From NCBI GenBank assembly GCA_023416585.1, contig JAEZHM010000112.1, positions 124,001 through 188,000 on the forward strand: DNA of 64,000 nt, read 5' to 3'. This document shows positions 17,592-25,937 of the stretch, one piece after another. Each line of letters opens with the position of its first letter. Position 1 is the stretch's first letter. This DNA comes from Bacillota bacterium (lineage in GTDB: Bacteria > Bacillota > Clostridia > Christensenellales > Aristaeellaceae). The translations under genes were made by a program, and so were the position numbers. The notes under the pieces were generated by a model. It had not been told where the DNA came from. It saw only the letters and a program-made list of their open reading frames with translations, and did not search any database.

Positions 17592-18671
17592 TTACGCTAG
17601 GATCACACGGTTGGACTCCCGGCGTATGATGCTCTTCATATCGTCAAACTTGCGCTCCATGTCTGCCACCAAATGAAGCTGCGTCCTGCAGCGGTCCAGG
17701 TTGTGCCCAGGGCGGTGGGTTCGGAAGTATATATCGCCTTCCAGGTAATCAGTCAGGAAGCGGATGCCGCATTCCAGCGTCATCAGCTTGGCCGCAAGGG
17801 GCAGGGTATCCAGTTCCAGTGGTGTAAGGCTTTCGCCGCATGCACACAAGAATCCTCTGGCATACATTTCAAACAGCGGAAGCGATAGGCTGACACGGCT
17901 CAAATCCTTCTCGTCCTCCAGAGCGGTGGATGATCCGAAGCGGATGGAATCGCCAAAATCGTTGCCGCACAGCCCGGGCATCACCGTGTCCAGATCCACC
18001 ACGCATAGGGGCATGCCGGTGCGGGCATCCAAAAGAACATTGTTGAGCTTGGCATCGTTGTGTGTGACCCGCAAGGGAAGCTGGCCGTTTTTCAGCATCC
18101 GTACCATGATGCCGGCCTCCTCCTCACGCTTTAGGGCAAAGTCGATTTCCGCTTTGATTTCCCCTGCCCTGTGCATGGGATCGTCCTTCAATACCTCATG
18201 AAAGCGCTGATAGCGTTTTACAGTGTCATGAAAGCCTGGAATCGTTTCATGCAGCCGGTCTGCGGGAAAGTCTGAAAGCTGACTTTGAAACTGGCCGAAA
18301 GCTACGCCGCTTTGGTAGAATTTCTCTGCAGATTCCGATTTCTCCAAGCACAGGCTGTCCTCGATGAAGGCATATATCCGCCAATACTCCCCAGCCTCAT
18401 CCACAACATATGGCGCGCCGCTTAAGGCAGGTATCAGGCGAAGCACCCGTTTAGGATCGGGGTTCTTTTCCCAAAGGTGATCGGTAATGGCCTGAATGTT
18501 TTCCATCAGCGCGGGTACATCCCGGAATATGTGGCGGTTAACCTTTTGCAATATATAACGTACCTTTAAGTCTGTTTCCACCAGATATGTGGTATTAATA
18601 TGACCGTTGCCATAGCGGCTGCAAACCACGGGCCGGCCGGCCAATTGGAAAGATAGCGCCATTGTTTCCAT
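17592..18671 (-). CDS. NahK-like sugar 1-kinase (aminoglycoside phosphotransferase fold)
   Basis: The 359-residue protein has the length of bifidobacterial N-acetylhexosamine 1-kinase NahK. It shares the block from YGNGHINTTYLV to YILQKVN, the phosphotransferase motif THNDAKLNNVL and the Mg-binding stretch VDLDTVMPG followed by DFGDSIRFG. It probably phosphorylates the anomeric carbon of a (N-acetyl)hexosamine or related sugar. The ATG at 18671 overlaps the stop codon of the upstream nucleotidyltransferase gene (TAATG), so translation is probably coupled; no independent ribosome site is visible. Substrate specificity is inferred, not shown. Confidence 0.82.
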   Translation of the reverse strand: METMALSFQLAGRPVVCSRYGNGHINTTYLVETDLKVRYILQKVNRHIFRDVPALMENIQAITDHLWEKNPDPKRVLRLIPALSGAPYVVDEAGEYWRIYAFIEDSLCLEKSESAEKFYQSGVAFGQFQSQLSDFPADRLHETIPGFHDTVKRYQRFHEVLKDDPMHRAGEIKAEIDFALKREEEAGIMVRMLKNGQLPLRVTHNDAKLNNVLLDARTGMPLCVVDLDTVMPGLCGNDFGDSIRFGSSTALEDEKDLSRVSLSLPLFEMYARGFLCACGESLTPLELDTLPLAAKLMTLECGIRFLTDYLEGDIYFRTHRPGHNLDRCRTQLHLVADMERKFDDMKSIIRRESNRVILA

Positions 18672-19585
18672 TAATTGCACCAAAGCCTTTCGGGATAAAG
18701 TCCAAGGCTTTTCCTCTCCGCGATGGCGCTGCGTACCAGGGGCATATCCTCCCTGTAGGTGACGCCGAACCATGTTTCCTTCGTGGGCAGCACCCTGACC
18801 CTGGCCTGCCCCCCCTCTATCAGCTTATTGGGCACATAGGGCAGAAAGTATTCGCATTTTTCTGGATCGAGGGGCAGGCGCTCCAATAGAAAAGAGGAGA
18901 ACTCATTTGCAATGGCATCCAGCATGCTTTTTTGGAAACCCCACAGGTTCATGGATACCGTTGTACCCCTTTGTATGTTGAAAAAGTGCTCACCATCCTC
19001 GGTATAGGCTGCGCCATCCAAACGCTTTTCAATATGAGTACGCTCCACGATGCCTGCAAGATATCCATCCGGCCCCAAGTGGCATACGCCTCGGGCTACA
19101 TGGCCATGCTCCGTCAGCGTGTTTTCGATGCTGTAGCCCACCATGGCATGCTCGTTATCGGGGTGGGGGATGGATAGAAAGTCATAAATGCTGTTAAGCG
19201 CGCTTCTTCCATAAAAGTCGTCGGCATTGATAGCGGCAAAGGGGCCGGTAATTAAGCCGGCAGCGCACAAAACGGCGTGGGCCGTGCCCCAGGGTTTTGT
19301 GCGGCCCTGTGGGAGGAAGAAGCCTTCGGGCAGGCTGTCTATGCGCTGATAGGCATAACGTATGCTCACAAACGGGGCGATGCGATCGCCGATGGCTTCG
19401 CGGAAATCATGTTCCATTCCGGGCTTTACGATGATAACAACATCTTCAAAGCCGGCTTTTAAGGCATCGTAAATGGCAAAATCGATTAATAAGTGCTTTT
19501 GATCATCCACAGGGGCGATCTGTTTGAGCCCGCCATAACGGCTGCCCAGCCCTGCCGCCATGATCACCAGTTGGGGTTTATGCAA
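18671..19585 (-). CDS. Sugar nucleotidyltransferase
   Basis: This 304-residue NTP-transferase has the signature MAAGLGSRYGGLKQ at its N-terminus and the NADDFYG divalent-metal/nucleotide block in the middle. It would attach an NMP to a sugar 1-phosphate. The next gene encodes a NahK-like sugar 1-kinase whose product is the natural substrate, and the two overlap by one base. A GTG at 19594 is in frame, but AAGGTGAG (19590-19597) overlaps it and is well placed for the TTG at 19585, which I chose. The downstream Gfo/Idh gene may then act on the nucleotide sugar or free sugar. Confidence 0.85.
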   Translation of the reverse strand: MHKPQLVIMAAGLGSRYGGLKQIAPVDDQKHLLIDFAIYDALKAGFEDVVIIVKPGMEHDFREAIGDRIAPFVSIRYAYQRIDSLPEGFFLPQGRTKPWGTAHAVLCAAGLITGPFAAINADDFYGRSALNSIYDFLSIPHPDNEHAMVGYSIENTLTEHGHVARGVCHLGPDGYLAGIVERTHIEKRLDGAAYTEDGEHFFNIQRGTTVSMNLWGFQKSMLDAIANEFSSFLLERLPLDPEKCEYFLPYVPNKLIEGGQARVRVLPTKETWFGVTYREDMPLVRSAIAERKSLGLYPERLWCN

Positions 19586-19749
19586 ATTTCTCACCTTATC
19601 TTTTCAGTATATATATATAAAACAAAACTGGCGGACGAATGTCAATAGGTTAGGCCAAGGTGTGAAGATTTAGATAAGTTTCCGATAGATTCGGGCTTGT
19701 TGTGAAAGCAGTTTTGTGGTACAAGTAAAATGGGAAAGGGGGCCGGACT

Positions 19750-20922
19750 ATGATCGAAAATCTCAATGCGCTTACGTTTTCAGCCTTCGGGGAAATTCTT
19801 TTGGAGGAAAGCCGGGATGGATATGAAAAAACTTCCCTCCTTTTGCTGGAAACCCCGGAGGAATACAGCGTGTGGGATCAGGACTCCGTGATTCTGAACA
19901 CCCCCCGGGGCATGGTGCTATTGCAGGTGCTTTATCAGGCAATGGGCCGCTCCCTCACCTTCTATTTGGATAAGCCTGTGCGCCTCCATCAGGGAGTCCC
20001 TTTCGCTCTTGTGCCGCTGCGTCCCCCTTGTGAAGTAGAACTTTATACGGCACAGGGCTTGCAACCCTCCACCCTGCCCATGGAAAAGGGCGGAGCATCG
20101 GTGCTTCGCCCAACGGTGAGTATCTCATGTTTGTACACATTGTTTTATCAGGAGAAGCCCAAGGGTTTTTTCTTTCCGGGAGAAAGCCATGAACCGTATG
20201 AGCTGACATATGTGGATATGGGCAGGCTCCATTGCGTGGTAGGCGGCCGTGATCTCGTGCTGAATCAGCAGGAATTGATGCTTTTTGCTCCCAGGCAGTG
20301 GCATATGCAATACGCCCAGACGGATATGCCGGTCAATTTTGTTACCATCAGCTTTGATGTGCTGCCTGTGGATATGAATCTGCCCTGCGGAACAGTCATT
20401 GCCGCCACCAGGGAACTTGGTGCATGCCTGCAAAGAATTCTCGCACTGCAAAAGGAAGAGGAGCCCTACCAGGGGGATATGATCCTATGTCTGTGCACCC
20501 AGGTACTTTTGCTTCTGCTTCGCGGCCAGGCCGCCAAGCGGGATAGGGAGGAGCCTTCCGCCGTGGCGGAAAACATGCTGGTGGAGCGGGCACTTTTATA
20601 TATCGACGCCCATTTCATGCGCCAACTGACTGTCATGGAGGTGGCCTCCCATATCCATATCAGCCCCTCTTACCTGGCTACCCTTTTTAAAAGACAGCTG
20701 CATGTGTCTCCCTTAAAGCACATCCAGCGGCTGCGGCTTATGCATAGCAGGTACCTGCTCCAAAAGGGCGAGGAAGGCATCGCCCAGGTGGCCGCCGCTC
20801 TTCATTACGCTACACTCCAGCATTTTTCCAGGTGCTTTAAAAAAGAGTTTGGCTTTTCACCCCGGGAGTTTACCCGCTCCCTGAAAGTGGCAGCAGAGCC
20901 CGGCAGCATGAGGAAGTGGTGA
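19750..20922 (+). CDS. AraC family transcriptional regulator
   Basis: In this 390-residue protein, residues about 130-210 hold a cupin-like sensor. The C-terminal 100 residues have two AraC helix-turn-helix motifs (TVMEVASHIHISPSYLATLF and IAQVAAALHYATLQHFSRCF, ending FGFSPREF). The first 120 residues look like a second beta-rich sensor half. It is divergent from the nucleotidyltransferase/NahK-like operon and probably controls it in response to a sugar. The ATG at 19750 follows AAAGGGGG. No operator could be assigned confidently in the intervening 160 bp. Confidence 0.88.
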   Translation: MIENLNALTFSAFGEILLEESRDGYEKTSLLLLETPEEYSVWDQDSVILNTPRGMVLLQVLYQAMGRSLTFYLDKPVRLHQGVPFALVPLRPPCEVELYTAQGLQPSTLPMEKGGASVLRPTVSISCLYTLFYQEKPKGFFFPGESHEPYELTYVDMGRLHCVVGGRDLVLNQQELMLFAPRQWHMQYAQTDMPVNFVTISFDVLPVDMNLPCGTVIAATRELGACLQRILALQKEEEPYQGDMILCLCTQVLLLLLRGQAAKRDREEPSAVAENMLVERALLYIDAHFMRQLTVMEVASHIHISPSYLATLFKRQLHVSPLKHIQRLRLMHSRYLLQKGEEGIAQVAAALHYATLQHFSRCFKKEFGFSPREFTRSLKVAAEPGSMRKW

Positions 20923-20978
20923 TATTACCCCTATGCAGGTACCGTAGAAAAACATCACCGTTCTATATGCAATCAAAA

Positions 20979-21018
20979 GAGCGGTTCCCAATCCGCAACC
21001 GCGGAAAAGGAACCGCTC
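20979..21018. terminator. Terminator between convergent genes
   Basis: A perfect 10-bp stem GAGCGGTTCC/GGAACCGCTC (20979-20988 with 21009-21018) is flanked on the minus strand by TTTTG. It mainly serves the purine permease gene (minus strand) and possibly the AraC gene. Confidence 0.7.
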
Positions 21019-21035
21019 CCTTTGTTATACTGTGC

Positions 21036-22382
21036 TTAAAAAATTGCGTGCAATACGAAGTTGGCAATGAACAGCAGGGACGATACCCACACGATGGGAT
21101 GGACATCCTTTGCCTTGCCTGTAAAGATCTTGGTGACGCAATAGAAGATGAACCCGGCGGCGATGCCGTAGGAAATACTATAGCACAGCGCCATAAACAC
21201 GCCGGCAAAGAAGGCGGGAATAGCCTGAGAAAGCTCCGTCCATTCAATTTCCTTGAAGGAGGACATCATCATAATGCCGACAATCACCAAAGCAGGGGCA
21301 GTAGCCGCGCTGGGGATTGCGCTGACAAAGCCGGCCAGGAAGGCGCTTAACGCAAAGCAGATGGCCACCACGACGCTGGTCAGGCCTGTGCGGCCGCCTA
21401 CGCCTATGCCGGCGGCGCTCTCCACATAGGTGGTGGTGTTGGAGGTGCCGAAAAGGGCGCCGATGGAGGTGGCGATGGCATCGGAGAATAACGCCTTGTC
21501 CATCTTGGACTTGAAACCCTTGCCGTTCTCCATGGCCTGCTCATCTTCCTTGCTGAAGATGCCGCTGCGGCGTCCCGTGCCGATGAAGGTGCCGATGGTG
21601 TCAAAGGTATCGGTGAGGCTGAAGGAGAAAATGGTGATCAATACCAGCGGCAGCTTAGAAAGATCGGTGAACAGGGAACCAAGGCCGGCCTGTGTAAAGA
21701 TGACACCGAAGGTGGTGGGCAGTTTGGACCATGCCTCGGAGAAGGAAATGGATTGGGCCATGGTGGTCACTTTCAACGGGATGCCGATGAGGGCAGCGGC
21801 AACGATGCCGATGAGGATGGCGCCTTTGACCCTTAAAAGCATCAGGCCGATGATAATGACCAAGCCGATCAAAAATACCCACAATACGGGCTGGTTAAAA
21901 TCGACCAGGGCGGGAACGCCGGCGCTAAAGTCGATAAGCTTGACATTCAAAAGACCGATGTACGCGATGAAGATACCGATTCCACCGCCGATGGCGTTTT
22001 GAAGGCTTGCCGGAATGGCCTTGATGATATGCTTACGGATTTTAGTAACGGTAATCAATATATTGATAAGTCCGCAAATGAAGACCATAGAGAGGGCCTG
22101 CTGCCAGGTGAAGCCAAGGATGCTGACAACTGTGAATGTGAAGAAAGCGTTCAAGCCCATGCCGGGAGCCTGGGCGTAGGGAACATTGGCAACCAGGCCC
22201 ATGACCAGCGTACCGATGACAGCGGAGATGATGGTGGCAAGGAATACCGCGCCCCACTCCATGCCAGTAATGGAGAGAATCGACGGGTTGACAGCGATAA
22301 TGTACGCCATTGCGCAAAATGTTGTCAACCCAGCCAGGATTTCCGTAGTTAATTTTGTGCCGTTCTCCTTGAGTTTGAACAC
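21036..22382 (-). CDS. NCS2 family purine-type permease
   Basis: The 448-residue protein has about 12-14 membrane helices and belongs to the AzgA/PbuG branch of the NCS2 (nucleobase:cation symporter) family. Typical motifs are AVNPSILS near the N-terminus, GMGLNAFFTF, TDTFDTIGTFIG, and 'SNTTTYVESAAGIGVGGRTGLT'-type segments in the core. Substrates of this branch are hypoxanthine, guanine or adenine. It starts with GTG at 22382 behind AGGAGG. A SigA promoter precedes it. The leader is short, and I see no purine riboswitch. Confidence 0.92.
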   Translation of the reverse strand: MFKLKENGTKLTTEILAGLTTFCAMAYIIAVNPSILSITGMEWGAVFLATIISAVIGTLVMGLVANVPYAQAPGMGLNAFFTFTVVSILGFTWQQALSMVFICGLINILITVTKIRKHIIKAIPASLQNAIGGGIGIFIAYIGLLNVKLIDFSAGVPALVDFNQPVLWVFLIGLVIIIGLMLLRVKGAILIGIVAAALIGIPLKVTTMAQSISFSEAWSKLPTTFGVIFTQAGLGSLFTDLSKLPLVLITIFSFSLTDTFDTIGTFIGTGRRSGIFSKEDEQAMENGKGFKSKMDKALFSDAIATSIGALFGTSNTTTYVESAAGIGVGGRTGLTSVVVAICFALSAFLAGFVSAIPSAATAPALVIVGIMMMSSFKEIEWTELSQAIPAFFAGVFMALCYSISYGIAAGFIFYCVTKIFTGKAKDVHPIVWVSSLLFIANFVLHAIF

Positions 22383-22456
22383 AACAAAACCCTCCTGATC
22401 TTTTCTTTTGACGCCCTATCCCGCAGCGCTTATCCTCCGCAGCGCCATGACAAGCT

Positions 22457-22486
22457 ATTATAATGTTATATTTGTAAAAAAGTCAA
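22457..22486 (-). promoter_or_regulatory. SigA-type promoter of the purine permease gene
   Basis: On the minus strand, TTGACT (22486-22481) and TATAAT (22462-22457) are separated by 18 bp. Transcription would start about 65-70 bases before the GTG start. Confidence 0.75.
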
Positions 22487-22595
22487 TCATTATTGCGGAT
22501 CATGCGGAAAATGTTCGGCTTTTTTCATAATTGCGCCAAGCTTCGCGAAGTGATAAAATATCCGGCGTGTGAAAAATGCCAAGCGAGGTAGCAGC

Positions 22596-23705
22596 GTGAT
22601 AACAAAGCTTAAGGCGCATATAAAAAAAGACCCGGTGCTGTGGATATCCGGCTTGCTGGCCGCCACCACAGCCGTTATTGTTCCTCCTTCCGCGGAGTAT
22701 CTTTCCTATATAGATATTCGTACTCTGGCACTGCTTTTTTCTTTGATGGCGGTGGTGTGCGCCCTGTCAGGGAAAGGGCTTTTGGATGATGCGGCAGGTA
22801 TTTTTGTGCGCCGGGCCCGCAGCCGCCAGGGATTGGGTATGATGCTGGTGCTGTTATGCTATGTAAGTTCCATGCTTATCACCAACGATGTGGCACTGAT
22901 TGCCTTTGTTCCCCTGGCATTGATATTGATGCGTGACAATAGCCGCTCCATGATGCTTACGGTGATATTGCAGACCGTGGCCGCCAACCTGGGCAGTATG
23001 CTGACGCCCTTTGGCAACCCGCAAAACCTGTATCTGTATTCTGCCTATTCCATGAGCGGCGGAGATTTCTTCGCTGCCGTGCTGCCTGTGGGGAGCATAT
23101 CTCTTGCTGCTGTTCTGGCGCTGTGCCTGATGCTGCCGCGGACGCCTCTAACCGTAAGCACAAACCCGGCAGGCGTTTCCTTCAAGGCGGATATAAACGT
23201 TTATTTGCTCGGCGCTCTGTTTTTACTGTGCATTGCCGCTGTTTTACGTTTTGTGCCCTATCCTCTTGCGGCCATTGCCACGGTAATCGTTCTTTTAATT
23301 ACCGACAGGCAGGCGCTGAAAAAGGTGGATTACAACCTGCTGGTCACCTTTTGCTTTTTCTTTGTGTTTGTGGGCAACCTTGGCAGGATGGAAGCGGTGA
23401 AAAACCTGCTGGGCAGGCTGCTTAATGGCCGGGAGATCTTGGTATCGGCCGTTGTCAGCCAGTTTGTGAGCAACGTGCCCGCCGCATTGATGCTCTCCGA
23501 ATTTACGGACAACGGCAAAGCCCTTGTAACAGGCACAAACATCGGCGGACTGGGGACTCTGATCGCCTCCATGGCCAGTTTGATTTCCTTCAAGCTGTAC
23601 TGCCGGGAGGAAGGAGCGCAGCCCAAAAAATATCTTGGAGTGTTTTCCCTTGTAAACTTCGGGCTGCTAGCGGTGCTGCTGATACTGGCGGCGATTATAT
23701 ATTGA
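22596..23705 (+). CDS. SLC13/ArsB-type anion transporter
   Basis: A polytopic membrane protein of about 369 residues with the ion-transporter (ArsB/NhaD/DASS) pattern: two inverted halves, each with a motif of the kind TNDVALIAFVPL and LTPFGNPQNLYLY; the second half carries SNVPAALML. Substrates of the group include dicarboxylates, citrate and arsenite. It is somewhat shorter than usual, so the substrate is uncertain. I place the start at GTG 22596 behind GCGAGGT; an earlier in-frame GTG at 22569 lacks a site. It is divergent from the purine permease. Confidence 0.8.
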   Translation: MITKLKAHIKKDPVLWISGLLAATTAVIVPPSAEYLSYIDIRTLALLFSLMAVVCALSGKGLLDDAAGIFVRRARSRQGLGMMLVLLCYVSSMLITNDVALIAFVPLALILMRDNSRSMMLTVILQTVAANLGSMLTPFGNPQNLYLYSAYSMSGGDFFAAVLPVGSISLAAVLALCLMLPRTPLTVSTNPAGVSFKADINVYLLGALFLLCIAAVLRFVPYPLAAIATVIVLLITDRQALKKVDYNLLVTFCFFFVFVGNLGRMEAVKNLLGRLLNGREILVSAVVSQFVSNVPAALMLSEFTDNGKALVTGTNIGGLGTLIASMASLISFKLYCREEGAQPKKYLGVFSLVNFGLLAVLLILAAIIY

Positions 23706-23783
23706 TATGAGATGGCGGACTTTCAACTGTAAAGCAATAAATTTGATAGTCTCAGGCAGAGAAGCTATTTGCACATATTCGCG

Positions 23784-24719
23784 TCAGTTCTGTACAATCA
23801 GTGCGGTCCGTTCCCGTTCCACCTCTGCTCTTTTCCTGCGGGTTTCTTCCCGCATCCGGCTAAGCTGATCGAGTACCTTCACTACGTCCCCTTCTACGCG
23901 GGACAATTGCTGTTGGGAATCCCGTATGCGGGAAAGGACCGCCCAGTCCGCAATCAGTCCGTCAAAGAACCAGTCTGCAAAGCGTAGGAATCCGTCAATC
24001 TGAGCAGTCATCTCCCGGGAAACACGTACGTCTGTCAATTCTGCGTGAAAGCGGTCCAGCAATGTTTGCAGGTGGTTGATTCCCGCCTGCGCATCATCCA
24101 GGCGCGAATGCTTGACAGCATGTGAAATGAGCCCGCCGCCCAGAAGGTCCCACGTTCCCCAGTTTTCGGCGCTGTCCAGGCTGGTACGGATGATGCCGAT
24201 CTGGTTCTTTGCCGCTCGGCCCGCGCGATCCGCTTCGTTGATTTCTTTCATGAGTGTATCCAGCTTTAATGCTGCCTCGTCGAATGCGCGCAAGCGCTCC
24301 GCCTTGTCAGGGTCCGTGTTCCTAAGGTGCTTTTCCTTCTGAATGATCAACGCGTCATATTGCCGTTCGCAACCCGAAAGACCGCTGAGTTCACTTAAGA
24401 CCGATTCCTTCTGCTCGGTTAATGCTTCGATTTGTTTTTCCACCGCATCCAGATGTATGCCCGCGACCATCGCCTCGCGCTGCTCGGCGTCCAGCTGTTC
24501 TTCAAGTTTGCCTGTCAAGGCAAGCCATAGATTGTGAAGACTCCGGCCTTCAAGCCTATCGACATCATTTTTTTCTTTGTGAAAGCGCAGGGCCAATTCG
24601 TCTTTTCGGATCTTCAGCGCTTCAAGCTGCTTTACCAGGGCTTCTAAAGCAGCGGATAATTGGCGCTTTTGAACAATCTGCGCAGAGACGCGCTCCATTT
24701 CGGCATTGATATCGTTCAT
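23784..24719 (-). CDS. Coiled-coil protein of unknown function
   Basis: I do not recognise this 311-residue protein. It is rich in Glu, Gln, Lys, Arg and Leu. It is predicted to be helical nearly throughout, with heptad-like stretches at the N-terminus (AEMERVSAQIVQKRQLSAAL) and C-terminus (QLSRVEGDVVKVLDQLSRMR). A short Gly-rich break, WDLLGGGLISHAVKHSRLDDA, lies in the middle. It has no signal peptide or membrane segment, so it is probably cytoplasmic. It is a single gene between the anion transporter (convergent) and the LacI gene (divergent). Confidence 0.65.
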   Translation of the reverse strand: MNDINAEMERVSAQIVQKRQLSAALEALVKQLEALKIRKDELALRFHKEKNDVDRLEGRSLHNLWLALTGKLEEQLDAEQREAMVAGIHLDAVEKQIEALTEQKESVLSELSGLSGCERQYDALIIQKEKHLRNTDPDKAERLRAFDEAALKLDTLMKEINEADRAGRAAKNQIGIIRTSLDSAENWGTWDLLGGGLISHAVKHSRLDDAQAGINHLQTLLDRFHAELTDVRVSREMTAQIDGFLRFADWFFDGLIADWAVLSRIRDSQQQLSRVEGDVVKVLDQLSRMREETRRKRAEVERERTALIVQN

Positions 24720-24809
24720 TCTCAGGCTCCTTCCACGTATCCTTGATTTGCCCCTATTTTAACGCTAACCATTCCCTTCAACAAGGCTGAATTTCATTTT
24801 TATTCTCTA

Positions 24810-24838
24810 TTGACATACACTTCTTTTGCCATTATACT
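24810..24838 (+). promoter_or_regulatory. SigA promoter of the LacI gene
   Basis: A consensus TTGACA (24810-24815) and TATACT (24833-24838) are separated by exactly 17 bp. The expected start of transcription falls at the left edge of the operator at 24847, so a bound repressor would block it. Confidence 0.85.
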
Positions 24839-24846
24839 ATAAATAT

Positions 24847-24860
24847 CGAAACGGGTTTCG
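24847..24860. promoter_or_regulatory. LacI-family operator 1
   Basis: CGAAACGGGTTTCG is a 14-bp near-perfect palindrome with the central CG typical of LacI/CcpA-like sites. It lies just after the lacI promoter and 19 bp before the GTG start. The other strand of the site at 25910 differs from it at one position. Confidence 0.8.
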
Positions 24861-24879
24861 GAGATGGAGAAGGATACTG

Positions 24880-25890
24880 GTGGCTACGATTTACGATTTG
24901 GCAAAGTCGCTGAACTTGAGTGTTTCCACAACATCCAAAGCGCTGAACGGGTACCAGGACGTGAGCGAAAAAACGCGGCAGCGCGTGCTGGAGGCAGCCC
25001 GCGCCATGCAGTTTGAGCCCAGCGTTAACGCCAGGATGCTGGTGACGAAAAGAAGCTATCTCATCGGCGTGCTATATGTGGACTTTGAAAATATGGGTTT
25101 ATCCCATCCACATTTCAATGAGATACTGGAGCACTTCAAGCGGGAAGTGGAGGCGGCCGGATATCAAATTATGTTCCTTGGCAACAAGGTAGGGCCGAAA
25201 AAGCGCACCTTGCTGGAAAACTGCCGCTACCGTGGGCTGGATGCGGTTCTGGTGATGGCGGCAGACTATACCCATCCTCAGGTAGCAGAGCTTCTTCAAA
25301 GCGATGTTCACTGTGTGCTGGTCGACTTTGATTTTCCGGGGCGTCCGTCGGTATTGAGCGACAACTTGCAGGGCATGGAGATGCTGGTCAATTACCTGCA
25401 TTCTCTGGGCCATACGAAAATGCTGCATATGGCTGCACCCCGGGGCACCCCCTCCGGTGAGGAGCGGCTGGAAGGCTTTGAAAAAGCGTTGGTCAAGCGG
25501 GGTCTATATTTTTCCATGGACCAGGTGACTTTTGCTAAGGGTTTTGGTTTTCGGGATGGGTATGAGGCTATGGAGCGGCTGCTTGCACACGGCCCCCATG
25601 GCACCGCGCTTTTGTGTAATTGCGATGCTCTGGCCAGTGGCGCCATGTACTGCCTTTCCCAGCACGGCATGCGGGTACCTCAGGATATTTCCGTAACCGG
25701 CTTTGACAACGTCAACGAAGACCAGATGTCTCCCTGGCGGTTAACTACTATTGCCCAGCCCCGGGCCCAAATTGGCAGCGCGGCTGCAGATATGTGCATT
25801 TCCCTGATTGAGGGGATCAAGGTGCCGCCTACAGTTGCGAGGCTGCCTGTCTCCCTTGTCATCCGGTCTTCCTGCGCTTCTGTGAACTGA
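24880..25890 (+). CDS. LacI family transcriptional regulator
   Basis: This 336-residue repressor has the N-terminal HTH (ATIYDLAKSLNLSVSTTSKALNG) and hinge, then a periplasmic-binding-protein-like sensor domain (IGVLYVDFENMG to VTGFDNVNEDQMSPWRLTTI). It starts at GTG 24880 behind GAGAAGGA; an in-frame upstream extension would run through the operator and promoter. It sits 47 bp before an ABC importer and glycosidase operon. Matching palindromes lie before itself and before that operon, so it probably represses both and responds to an imported oligosaccharide or its breakdown product. Confidence 0.9.
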   Translation: MATIYDLAKSLNLSVSTTSKALNGYQDVSEKTRQRVLEAARAMQFEPSVNARMLVTKRSYLIGVLYVDFENMGLSHPHFNEILEHFKREVEAAGYQIMFLGNKVGPKKRTLLENCRYRGLDAVLVMAADYTHPQVAELLQSDVHCVLVDFDFPGRPSVLSDNLQGMEMLVNYLHSLGHTKMLHMAAPRGTPSGEERLEGFEKALVKRGLYFSMDQVTFAKGFGFRDGYEAMERLLAHGPHGTALLCNCDALASGAMYCLSQHGMRVPQDISVTGFDNVNEDQMSPWRLTTIAQPRAQIGSAAADMCISLIEGIKVPPTVARLPVSLVIRSSCASVN

Positions 25891-25909
25891 TATATTTTTT
25901 ACCCATTTA

Positions 25910-25923
25910 CGAAACCCCTTTCG
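25910..25923. promoter_or_regulatory. LacI-family operator 2
   Basis: CGAAACCCCTTTCG, read on the other strand CGAAAGGGGTTTCG, matches operator 1 in 13 of 14 positions. It lies between the lacI stop codon and the permease gene, overlapping the region just before the GGAAGGAG ribosome site at 25922-25930. Confidence 0.78.
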
Positions 25924-25937
25924 GAAGGAGAAAACAT

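Noticed and set aside
22383..22486. Purine riboswitch before the nucleobase permease gene
   Set aside because: The leader is short and lacks the three-stem purine aptamer pattern; only a promoter and a ribosome site are seen.
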